45,447 nucleotides of DNA from an uncultured Clostridium sp. Its GTDB lineage: Bacteria > Bacillota > Clostridia > TANB77 > CAG-508. Each line of letters begins with the position of its first letter. Position 1 is the first letter of the stretch. A program made the position numbers and the translations under genes. The stretch spans positions 1-45,447 of the forward strand of contig USQY01000006.1 in the NCBI GenBank assembly GCA_900557045.1, given 5' to 3'. Positions 16,965 through 24,703 of the stretch are shown here, in pieces. The notes beneath the pieces were generated by a model that was given only the letters and a program-made list of their open reading frames with translations, was not told the DNA's origin and did no database searches.

Positions 16965-18468
16965 AAAAATAGATTGGTTAATTACATTAGTACCACTTGG
17001 TATAATAATATTATTATGCATTTTATTCTTTGCTTGTCCGAATGCTTCAAGTGATATTATTGGTAAAATAAGATACTTTTTTGGTGACACATTTGGTGTT
17101 TATTACTTAATTATTGGATTAGGAATATTTATAGTTTCAATGTATATAGCTTTTTCAAAATATGGAAAAATAGTGCTAGGAAAAAAAGGTGAAAAACCAA
17201 AATATTCATTTTTTACATGGGGCTCTATGATGTTTACATGTGGTCTAGCAGCAGATATTATCTTTTATTCTTTTGCAGAATGGTTACTATACGCAAATGA
17301 ACCTTATACTGCCAGTTTAGGTGATGTTTATGAATGGTCAAGTGTGTTCCCACTTTTTCATTGGAGTTTCATCCCGTGGGCTATGTATTTAGTTTTAGCA
17401 GTAGCCTTTGGATATATGTTGCACGTAAAGAAAAAAGAAAAACAAAAATATTCCGAAGCTTGTCGTCCAATTTTGGGCAAATGGACTGATAAATTTCCAG
17501 GAAGAATAATTGATTTACTAGCAGTATTTGCTTTACTTGCAGGAACAGCAACAACATTTAGCGTAGCAACACCATTGATGGCTGAAATAGTTAAGGTTTT
17601 ATTTAATGTTACTATTAGTAGGACAACTATTACAATAATTATTTTGCTAATTACATGTTTTGTTTACACATATTCCTTATTACACGGTTTAAAAGGAATG
17701 TCAGTATTAGCTAAAGCTTGCATTTATTTATTTTTTGGAAGTTTAATATATGTTTTAATTTTTGGTGGACAAGCTAAATTTATAATTGAAAATGGTTTTG
17801 GCACTTTAGGTAAAATGGTTCAAAATTTTATAGGATTATCAACTTATAGTGACCCTTTAAGAACGAGTGGATTTCCTCAATCTTGGACTATTTATTATTG
17901 GGCATATTGGATGGTATGGTGTGTTGCAGCTCCATTCTTTATTGGAAATATTTCAAAAGGAAGAACAGTTAAGCAAACAATTTTAGGAGGATATATTTTT
18001 GGCGTTGGATCTACAATAATTAGTTTTATCGTTTTAGGAAATCATTCTTTAGGACTTCAAGCAAGTGGTAGCGTAGATTTTATAACAATGTACAACACAA
18101 CTGGAGATTTATATAAAATGATTATTGAAATGATTAATACTATTCCTCTTTCAAATATATTCATGTTTGTCATCTTAATAACAATGATAGCATTTTATGC
18201 AACATCTTTTGATTCAATCGCATATACAGCATCATGCTATAGTTATAAAAAATTGTCACATGATGAAAAGCCACATAAAAGTATACAATTAATGTGGTGC
18301 ATATTACTAATTTTACTACCTATAGCATTAGTTTTTGCAGAAAGTTCAATGGCAAATTTACAATCTGTAAGTATAATTGCTGCATTTCCGATTGCAATAG
18401 TTTTAATACTTATTATCGCATCATTTATTAAAGATGCAAAAAGTGAAGTCAACAAATCGAACGAGTAA
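16954..18468 (+). CDS. BCCT-family choline/betaine transporter
   Basis: 504 aa, about twelve membrane segments. The BCCT signature is clear at residues 310-341: SWTIYYWAYWMVW, then PFFIGNISKGRTVKQ. The conserved Trp/Tyr residues form the aromatic box that binds quaternary amines. ATG at 16954 is chosen since AAAGGAG ends nine bases upstream; the ATG at 16945 touches that site. It overlaps licC by 11 bases. Placed after the LicA/LicC genes it most simply imports choline for phosphocholine synthesis, replacing LicB of Haemophilus and pneumococcus (inference); osmoprotection is the alternative. Confidence 0.9.
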   Translation: MKNKKIDWLITLVPLGIIILLCILFFACPNASSDIIGKIRYFFGDTFGVYYLIIGLGIFIVSMYIAFSKYGKIVLGKKGEKPKYSFFTWGSMMFTCGLAADIIFYSFAEWLLYANEPYTASLGDVYEWSSVFPLFHWSFIPWAMYLVLAVAFGYMLHVKKKEKQKYSEACRPILGKWTDKFPGRIIDLLAVFALLAGTATTFSVATPLMAEIVKVLFNVTISRTTITIIILLITCFVYTYSLLHGLKGMSVLAKACIYLFFGSLIYVLIFGGQAKFIIENGFGTLGKMVQNFIGLSTYSDPLRTSGFPQSWTIYYWAYWMVWCVAAPFFIGNISKGRTVKQTILGGYIFGVGSTIISFIVLGNHSLGLQASGSVDFITMYNTTGDLYKMIIEMINTIPLSNIFMFVILITMIAFYATSFDSIAYTASCYSYKKLSHDEKPHKSIQLMWCILLILLPIALVFAESSMANLQSVSIIAAFPIAIVLILIIASFIKDAKSEVNKSNE

Positions 18469-18542
18469 ACTAAAAAAAGTTTTTTGTATTTACTTTTACA
18501 AGTGAGTTTTTGTAAAAAAATATTCCAAAATGCAATTTATGC

Positions 18543-18571
18543 TTTACTTATTCAAAACATTAATATATAAT
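18543..18571 (+). promoter_or_regulatory. Promoter of the structured RNA
   Basis: TTTACT, 17-bp spacer, TATAAT (18566-18571), with a second TATAAT at 18573-18578. Expected transcription start is 18578-18585, just at the first hairpin. Confidence 0.55.
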
Positions 18572-18578
18572 ATATAAT

Positions 18579-18702
18579 TGTAAATTTTAGGTGGGTAAAA
18601 ATTTTACATATATGGTTAGCTTACAATAGTATAAAGCTTAACCAACAATGTGGCTTATGCCACAATTTACTGAATAATTGGTGGGTAATTATTCAGTTTT
18701 TT
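18579..18702 (+). ncRNA. Candidate structured RNA with two GGTGGGT hairpin loops
   Basis: Four consecutive hairpins fill this gene-free stretch. SL1 18580-18607: 9 bp, one bulge, loop AGGTGGGTA. SL2 18614-18643: GGTTA-GCTT with AAGCTTAACC, one bulge. SL3 18649-18664: TGTGGC-TTAT-GCCACA. SL4 18670-18696: perfect 10 bp CTGAATAATT / AATTATTCAG with loop GGTGGGT, followed by six T, a terminator. The same seven-base loop in SL1 and SL4 on unrelated stems is the strongest sign of selection. Downstream TACCCA (18712-18717) can pair with TGGGTA of either loop. It could be a small RNA, a leader controlling the UbiA operon, or an antitermination element like EAR of Bacillus eps operons. No known class was recognised. 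Confidence 0.55.
18670..18702 (+). terminator. Intrinsic terminator ending the structured RNA
   Basis: Perfect 10-bp stem, 7-base GGTGGGT loop, six T residues. Confidence 0.85.
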
Positions 18703-18803
18703 ATAATTTAATACCCAAATGGAAATGAAAAGTTTGTTGAAAAAATAAATATTTTATAGTATTATATATATGTCAAGAAATTATGTGGTGGGAGGATTTA
18801 AGA

Positions 18804-19672
18804 ATGAAAAAATTAAAAAATATATTAAAGTTAATGAGAATAAAACACTATTTAAAAATGGTCTTATATTTTTACCATTAATATTTAATTCGCAATTATT
18901 TGAAATAAAACCATTATTAATGACATTTTATGGTTTTATATCATTTTGTTTAATATCTTCTGCAGTATATGTTATAAATGACATTAAAGATGTAGAAAAA
19001 GATAGAATGCACAAAATTAAAAAGAATAGGCCAATTGCTTCAGGAGCAATAAGTATTAAAGAAGCTATTTTATTGTTTATTGTGTTAACAATATCTTCAC
19101 TATGCATAAATATATTTATCATTAAAGAATTTAGTTCGATTTTGTTAATAAGTTTATACTTAATTTTAAATATAATGTATTCTTTAGGACTCAAAAACAT
19201 ACCAATTATAGATGTAGTAATTCTAGTCTCAGGATTTGTAATAAGAGTAATTTATGGTGCTAGCATTACATCTATAGAAATATCAAAATGGTTATATTTA
19301 ACTGTTATGTCTGGTTCTTTCTTTATGGGATTTGGAAAAAGAAGAAATGAAATTATTAAACAGGGTAATGATTCAAGAGCAGTTTTAAAATACTATACAA
19401 AAGATTATTTAGATAAATTTATGTATGCTTGCTTAGTTTTAACTTTAATGTTTTACTCTTTATGGTCTGTAGATACAAGCACGACAGCAAAATTTGGTGA
19501 GAACATGATTTATACTATACCTCTAGTAATGATTATATTTATGAAATATTGTCTAGATATTGAAGGAAATTCGTATGGTGACCCAGTAGATGTTATAACT
19601 TCAGATAAAATATTAATGTGTATGGTTGGAATTTTAGCTATTTCGATGTATATATTAATTTATGTGAGGTAA
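18804..19672 (+). CDS. UbiA-family decaprenyl-phosphate phosphoribosyltransferase-like, frameshifted near its start
   Basis: Transfers phosphoribose from PRPP to polyprenyl phosphate in DPPR synthases. From 18860 the frame carries the family marks: KNGLIFLPLIFN, the Asp-rich site NDIKDVEKDRMH (18977-19012), NRPIASG, a second Asp region, and MGFGKRRNE, with about eight membrane segments. This frame is open back to an ATG at 18770 with no ribosome site. The expected start, ATG 18804 with GGGAGG eight bases upstream, lies in another frame and encodes MKKLKNILKLMRIKHYLK, matching the family's LLRP-x-x-W-x-KN opening, then stops at 18879. One extra A in the A5 run 18854-18858 would join both parts exactly. 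So the gene is either frameshifted, slippage-expressed or mis-sequenced by one base. Confidence 0.8.
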
Positions 19673-19675
19673 AAA

Positions 19676-20656
19676 ATGAAAAAAATAGATGTGTTAGACT
19701 TTGATGGAACATTATATGAAAAAGATTCATCTAAAGAAATTTTTAAATATTGTTTAAAGAAAAATAAAAAAATAATTTTAATTATTCCAAAAATAATTAT
19801 TTACTTTATACTTAATAGTTTGGATTTAATATCAGTAGAAAAATTAAAAGAATGTTTTTTTGAATTTCTAAATTGCATTAATGATATTGATAAATATATT
19901 GAAGATTTTTGGAAAAATAATAAGAAATACATTAGAACAAATTTATTAAAAAAATGCAAGAATGAAGTAGTTATTATATCTGCTTCACCAAAATTTTTAC
20001 TAGAACCTATTTGTAAAGAATTATCTATAAAATATCTCATAGCAACCGACATAGATAAAAATACAGGCAAGTTTAAAAGCTTAAATTGCAAGGGAAAAGA
20101 AAAAATTAATAGACTTAATAAAGAAATTAAAGAATATAAAATATGTGATTTTTATTCAGATTCTTATAGTGATGAACCATTAGCAAGTAAGGCTGAAAAT
20201 GCATACTTTATACAAAAAGACAAAATTGAAAATTGGAATTATCAAAATAAAAAAAATTTAGACTTAAAAGAAATTATCAGATATTCTTTTATTGGGTTAT
20301 TAACCATGATAATAACTCTGTTAACATATTATCTGTTGACATTTGCTATTTTAAATCCAACTAACGAAATACAATTACAATTAGCCAACATAGTTTCTTG
20401 GTCACTAGCAGTTATTTTTTCATATCTATGTAATAGAAAATATGTGTTTAACAGCATAAATAAAAATATTAAAACAGAAATGATTTCGTTTTTTATTTCA
20501 AGATTATTTACACTACTAATAGACATGCTAGGAATGTATATTACCGTATCTGTTTTTAATCTAAATGATAAAATAATGAAGATAATAGTACAAATTATAG
20601 TAGTTATTTTAAACTACGTAATAAGTAAATTTTTAGTTTTTAGGAGGAAACAATGA
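19676..20656 (+). CDS. HAD phosphatase fused to a GtrA membrane domain
   Basis: 326 aa. Residues 1-~195 form a HAD-IB (SerB-like) phosphatase: nucleophile motif DFDGT with Asp8/Asp10, motif II ISASP, and motif IV DSYSDEPL with Asp162/Asp166. Residues ~202-326 form a four-helix GtrA domain (RYSFIGLLTMI, NRKYVFN, NYVISKFLVFR). The fusion joins removal of a phosphate with transbilayer handling of a lipid-linked sugar. Lying three bases after the DPPR synthase-like gene, it is the natural candidate for dephosphorylating polyprenyl-P-5-phosphoribose to polyprenyl-P-ribose (the role of Rv3807c in mycobacteria) and presenting it outside (inference). It overlaps the next gene by four bases. Confidence 0.85.
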   Translation: MKKIDVLDFDGTLYEKDSSKEIFKYCLKKNKKIILIIPKIIIYFILNSLDLISVEKLKECFFEFLNCINDIDKYIEDFWKNNKKYIRTNLLKKCKNEVVIISASPKFLLEPICKELSIKYLIATDIDKNTGKFKSLNCKGKEKINRLNKEIKEYKICDFYSDSYSDEPLASKAENAYFIQKDKIENWNYQNKKNLDLKEIIRYSFIGLLTMIITLLTYYLLTFAILNPTNEIQLQLANIVSWSLAVIFSYLCNRKYVFNSINKNIKTEMISFFISRLFTLLIDMLGMYITVSVFNLNDKIMKIIVQIIVVILNYVISKFLVFRRKQ

Positions 20657-22251
20657 AAAAAATAAGAGATTTATTTAAAAATAGAATTAATAAAAATTTA
20701 AAAAAAGTTGTTTTTTATAATTTATTAACGCTAATAATTGCTATATCATTTGCTTTTTTTTCTGTTCAGTTAATTCCGATGAATAACGCAACAGATGTAA
20801 AATTTGAAGTATACTCAACTTTGATAATTATATTCATAGTAGTGTATATTATTGGAGAAAAAATATTAGAAAAGTTTTGGACTACAATTAAAACGAATAA
20901 AATATCGGGACTTCTTTCACTATTTTTCTCTGCATGTATTATCAGAAAAGCAGAATTTACGAAAGCTTATATTATTTATTGGATGATTCCAAAAGATATG
21001 ATAAATATATTTTCTCATAAAATATATTTAATTGCTACACTTGCATGTTATATTTTGACAACAATAATATTTAGTGCTATTTTAAATTATCTTCAAAATT
21101 TAATTAAAGAATCTACAAAAGAGGAAAAAAGAATAATTATAATTCTTTCAGTAATTGGCCTTTTAGCAATTACTATAGTTTACGGATTCAATCAAAACTT
21201 TTTCTTACAATATGATAAAATATATTCAATGGATTCAGGTTGGGTACATTCTGGTATTTATTCACAATTAAATTATTATGATATAAGACATCCGTTATTA
21301 AGTATATTTTATTTTCCAATATGGGCCATTGTAGAAACAACTATAAATGTTATTTTTGGCGTTTCACAAATAACTACAATTATAAAAACTGTAATATTTC
21401 AATTTATAAATTTTGAATTACTTTTAATGATAGGAATATATTTGAAAAAAATAACAAAAAACAATAATGTATTTATGTTATATATGGTGTCTTTTCCAAC
21501 ACTTTTATACACTTTGTTTTTTGAAAAATACCAATTATGTGTATTTTTAATAGTGTATTATGTTTATTCAGTTTGTTTAAACAAACACAGAGAAGTAACG
21601 TTTTTATCTTCTGTAGGTTCCATGCCAACAAGTGGAATAATAGGAATTAGTGAGCTGTTTACTAAAGAAAAATTTAAATCTAAAATTAAAATGATTATTA
21701 AAATAGGAATATCTTGCTTTTTATTAACAATTTTTTTAGGACGTATTCATATTTTTAAGTATGGATTTGATGAAGCAATAAATCTTAAAGATAGATTTTC
21801 CAACACATCTTTAAATATTGAAGAAAAAATATACTCATCATTAAATATGACTCAGAGCACTTTAATAGGACTAAATTCGGAAATTGTAAACGGAAAATAT
21901 TTGTGGAAAGATTTAACTACGCATTTTTCTGTCATAGGAATTGTGATAATCGTTATATCACTTATTGGTTTCTTTGCACAAAGAAAAAAAATAATAGCTA
22001 AGATATCTCTGTTATGGGAAACATTTGCCTTCGTTCTATTCATTATTTTAAACTGGAGCACACATGAAAGCCCGCTCTTTAATTTATATTTTTCATGGGC
22101 ATTCATTACTCTGTTTGTTTTTGGAATGGATTTTATATTAGATAAAATTAAAATTGACAAAAAGAAATTTTATATCATGTTATCTTTCGTAATTTTAATA
22201 ATAAATACAATATTCTTAATCAACATATATAATTTCTTAACGACTTTTTAA
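20653..22251 (+). CDS. Multipass membrane protein, probable polyprenyl-P-sugar-dependent glycosyltransferase
   Basis: 532 aa with about eleven hydrophobic segments. No family can be named with certainty. A large first exoplasmic loop carries a conserved-looking acidic region: DSGW at 194-197 and DIRHP at 210-214, the type of motif that holds catalytic Asp residues in GT-C enzymes, which use polyprenyl-phosphate sugars outside the membrane. ATGA overlap with the HAD-GtrA gene makes a tight three-gene unit (prenyltransferase, phosphatase/flippase, transferase). The order parallels the decaprenyl-P-arabinose pathway, minus its epimerase genes, so ribose transfer is the more likely outcome (inference). 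A purely structural or transport role remains possible. Confidence 0.6.
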   Translation: MKKIRDLFKNRINKNLKKVVFYNLLTLIIAISFAFFSVQLIPMNNATDVKFEVYSTLIIIFIVVYIIGEKILEKFWTTIKTNKISGLLSLFFSACIIRKAEFTKAYIIYWMIPKDMINIFSHKIYLIATLACYILTTIIFSAILNYLQNLIKESTKEEKRIIIILSVIGLLAITIVYGFNQNFFLQYDKIYSMDSGWVHSGIYSQLNYYDIRHPLLSIFYFPIWAIVETTINVIFGVSQITTIIKTVIFQFINFELLLMIGIYLKKITKNNNVFMLYMVSFPTLLYTLFFEKYQLCVFLIVYYVYSVCLNKHREVTFLSSVGSMPTSGIIGISELFTKEKFKSKIKMIIKIGISCFLLTIFLGRIHIFKYGFDEAINLKDRFSNTSLNIEEKIYSSLNMTQSTLIGLNSEIVNGKYLWKDLTTHFSVIGIVIIVISLIGFFAQRKKIIAKISLLWETFAFVLFIILNWSTHESPLFNLYFSWAFITLFVFGMDFILDKIKIDKKKFYIMLSFVILIINTIFLINIYNFLTTF

Positions 22252-22280
22252 TCAACATTATAATTAATTACAAATATTCT

Positions 22281-22330
22281 AAATAAGTTATAAATAAATT
22301 TTAATATGCTATTTGTAACTTATTTTTTTA
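22281..22330 (+). terminator. Intrinsic terminator closing the prenyl-sugar operon
   Basis: AAATAAGTTA-TAAAT (22281-22295) pairs with ATTTGTAACTTATTT (22311-22325) with one mismatch, followed by T7-type tract. The rest of the 315-base gap holds the promoter and leader below and nothing else recognisable. Confidence 0.75.
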
Positions 22331-22430
22331 TCAAGTAATATCAAAGGACTTAACATAAAGAATTTAATGTTTAGTAGTGAATATATAATTTAAAATAGTT
22401 TACACTCTGACTAAATCAAATAAAGAATGA

Positions 22431-22459
22431 TTGAATAAGTTGTTGATAAATGTTATAAT
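22431..22459 (+). promoter_or_regulatory. Strong promoter of the Wzx/Wzy-type operon
   Basis: TTGAAT, 17-bp spacer, TGT-TATAAT extended -10. A leader of about 100 bases follows. Confidence 0.75.
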
Positions 22460-22536
22460 AAAAATGATATTGATAAGTTCTGTACTCTTATATGTTTGAT
22501 AGAAAATTCAATATATGAAAATAAAAAAAGAAAGGA

Positions 22537-22557
22537 ATAATCAATTGAATTGATTAT
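22537..22557 (+). promoter_or_regulatory. Perfect palindrome between ribosome site and start codon
   Basis: ATAATCAATT-G-AATTGATTAT. It separates the only good ribosome site (AAAGGA, 22531-22536) from the ATG at 22567, which is otherwise preceded only by AAAGAATT. Either an operator or a hairpin that sets ribosome-site spacing. Confidence 0.45.
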
Positions 22558-22566
22558 AAAAGAATT

Positions 22567-23622
22567 ATGAAAAAATTAATAGTTCCAACAGGTTATATGG
22601 GCTCAGGCTCATCAGCTGTTACAGATTTAATGTCTGAATATGAAAATTGTTCAAATGAGTTTAAAAGTTATGAATATGTTTTTTTACATTGCCCAAACGG
22701 TTTATTTGATTTAGAAGATGAATTAATGTATGGAAATAACGCTATAAAAAGTGATTATTCAATAAGAACTTTTTATGAACAAATGAGAAAATTATATGAT
22801 AAAAAATATTGGTGGGTTGGCAATTACAAAAAAATAATTGGACCACAATTTATGAAATATACACAAGAATTTGTTGATAGTATTACTGAGTTTCATTTTG
22901 ATGGGTATTGGTATATGCACCAAGAACCTAATTTTAAAATGATTTGTAAATTAGTGTTTAGAAAACCGATAAAAATAATATTTAGAAATAAATTGTTTAA
23001 CGATAAAATTTTAAAATATAATGATGGCATGAAACTATCTTTTATAGAAAAAAAAGATTTTTATAAAGAAGCTAATAAATATATATATAATATTATTAAC
23101 GATATATCTCATAATGAAGATAACGTAATTATGGACCAGTTACTATTACCATTTAATATGTATAGAGTAGATAATTATTTTGGCGATGATTTACGAGCAA
23201 TAATTGTTGAAAGAGACCCTAGAGATGTATTTATATTAAATAAATATGTTTGGAAAGGAAAGAAAATTTCAATTCCATATCCAACCGACGTAGAAACTTT
23301 TTGTAAGTATTACAAAAAAATGAGAAAAAGTGAACATCTAACTAATTCAAAAATGGTTTTAAGAGTGCGTTTTGAAGATTTAATTTATAAATATGAAGAA
23401 ACAGTAAAAACAATTGAAAATTTTGTAGGATTTGATAGTGACAAACATATAAACAAAAAGAAAAGATTTAATCCTGACTTATCCATTAAAAATACTCAAC
23501 TTTTTAATGGAAAGACAGATTATGAAAATGAAATAAAAATAATAGAAAAAGAATTAAAAGAATATTTATATGAATTTCCATATAATTTAAACAATTTAAC
23601 TGCAGATACGATTGAATTTTAA
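22567..23622 (+). CDS. Sulfotransferase-like protein
   Basis: 351 aa, cytoplasmic. The N-terminal P-loop-like TGYMGSGSSAVTDLM (residues 8-22) matches the 5'-phosphosulfate-binding loop of PAPS sulfotransferases, and IIVERDPRDVFI near residue 215-226 matches the 3'-phosphate-binding element. The C-terminal VRFEDLIYKYEETV is also typical. Such enzymes move sulfate from PAPS to a sugar hydroxyl or amine. It opens an operon of GT2, Wzx and a Wzy-like protein, so the acceptor is probably the repeat unit of the island polymer (inference). No PAPS-synthesis gene (cysC/cysN-like) is in the window. Alternative: a P-loop kinase-like protein of other use. Confidence 0.75.
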   Translation: MKKLIVPTGYMGSGSSAVTDLMSEYENCSNEFKSYEYVFLHCPNGLFDLEDELMYGNNAIKSDYSIRTFYEQMRKLYDKKYWWVGNYKKIIGPQFMKYTQEFVDSITEFHFDGYWYMHQEPNFKMICKLVFRKPIKIIFRNKLFNDKILKYNDGMKLSFIEKKDFYKEANKYIYNIINDISHNEDNVIMDQLLLPFNMYRVDNYFGDDLRAIIVERDPRDVFILNKYVWKGKKISIPYPTDVETFCKYYKKMRKSEHLTNSKMVLRVRFEDLIYKYEETVKTIENFVGFDSDKHINKKKRFNPDLSIKNTQLFNGKTDYENEIKIIEKELKEYLYEFPYNLNNLTADTIEF

Positions 23623-23636
23623 GGGTAGGTGTATTA

Positions 23637-24632
23637 ATGAAAAAAGTAAGTGTTATAGTTCCAGTATATAAAGTGGAAAAGTATTTAAATAAGTGTCTTG
23701 AATCTTTAGTCAACCAAACTTTACAAGATATAGAAATCATTGTTGTAAATGATGGCAGTCCAGATAATAGTCAAAGTATAATTGATAACTTTAAACAAAA
23801 CTATCCAGAAAAAATTATATCCATAATTAAAGAAAATGGTGGTCAAGGTTCAGCAAGAAATGTTGGATTAGAAAAATCAAGTGGACAATATATCGGTTAC
23901 GTAGATAGCGATGATTATATCGAATTAGACATGTATGAAAAATTATATAATAAAGCAATAACAAATGATTTTGATGTCGTTATATGTGATAATTTTGTTG
24001 TTAATGAAAAAAATGAAAAAAAATACCCAGAATGTAATTATAAAAATGAACACTCAACATTAGAAAATGCTTTTTTAGGAAAAATAGCAGTTTGGAATAA
24101 AATATATAAAAGAAAAATACTTATAGAAAACAAAATAAAATTTAAAGAAAAAGTATGGTACGAAGATTTTGCTTTTACCTTTAAAGTAATGACTTGTACT
24201 AATAAAATAGCTTATGTAAACAAACCATTATACAACTACTTATTAAGAAAAGGTTCAACAATGAATAACAACAATATTGCTAAAAATACTGAAATATTTG
24301 ACGCTTTTGATGATGCAATAAATTATTTAAAGGAAAAGAATGTTTATCAAAAATATTATGATTTATTAGAATTTAACGCAATTGATCACATTTATATTTC
24401 AACTTGCGTAAGAGTAATTAATGCGCAAGCTTCAAAGAAATTGAAAAAAGAAGTGATGAGTAAGATTATAAATTATATGAATAATAACTTTGAAACATAT
24501 AGAAATAATAAATATATCGTGTCATTAAGTAAAAACAGAAAAATAATTTACGATTTATTAGAGAAAAAAAGATATTTATTAATTAAATTAATTTTCTTTT
24601 CAAAAAACATCGTGAAAAAAATTAACTTATAG
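23637..24632 (+). CDS. Glycosyltransferase family 2
   Basis: 331 aa, GT-A fold. SVIVPVYKVEKYL at the N-terminus, EIIVVNDGSPDNS nucleotide site, GGQGSARNVG, and the metal-binding DSDD at residues 90-93, then the WYEDFAFTFK block used by family members as catalytic base region. The C-terminal ~100 residues are Lys-rich without a membrane helix. It adds one sugar to the lipid-linked repeat unit; donor and linkage cannot be read from the sequence. ATG follows AGGGTAGG; 14 bases from the sulfotransferase gene. Confidence 0.88.
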   Translation: MKKVSVIVPVYKVEKYLNKCLESLVNQTLQDIEIIVVNDGSPDNSQSIIDNFKQNYPEKIISIIKENGGQGSARNVGLEKSSGQYIGYVDSDDYIELDMYEKLYNKAITNDFDVVICDNFVVNEKNEKKYPECNYKNEHSTLENAFLGKIAVWNKIYKRKILIENKIKFKEKVWYEDFAFTFKVMTCTNKIAYVNKPLYNYLLRKGSTMNNNNIAKNTEIFDAFDDAINYLKEKNVYQKYYDLLEFNAIDHIYISTCVRVINAQASKKLKKEVMSKIINYMNNNFETYRNNKYIVSLSKNRKIIYDLLEKKRYLLIKLIFFSKNIVKKINL

Positions 24633-24640
24633 AGATAATA

Positions 24641-24669
24641 TTTACTAAAAATATTAATTATGGTATAAT
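24641..24669 (+). promoter_or_regulatory. Internal promoter before wzx
   Basis: TTTACT, 17-bp spacer, TGG-TATAAT extended -10. Confidence 0.6.
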
Positions 24670-24703
24670 ATATCAAGCAATGAAAGGCATAGGAGGAATA
24701 TAA

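Noticed and set aside
22464..22499. Eleven-codon upstream frame (MILISSVLLYV) in the sulfotransferase leader
   Set aside because: It begins at or before the expected transcription start and has no ribosome site.
22567..23622. LicD phosphocholine transferase to complete the choline route
   Set aside because: The motifs are those of a PAPS sulfotransferase (GSGSSAV loop, ERDPRDV), not the LicD acidic motifs.
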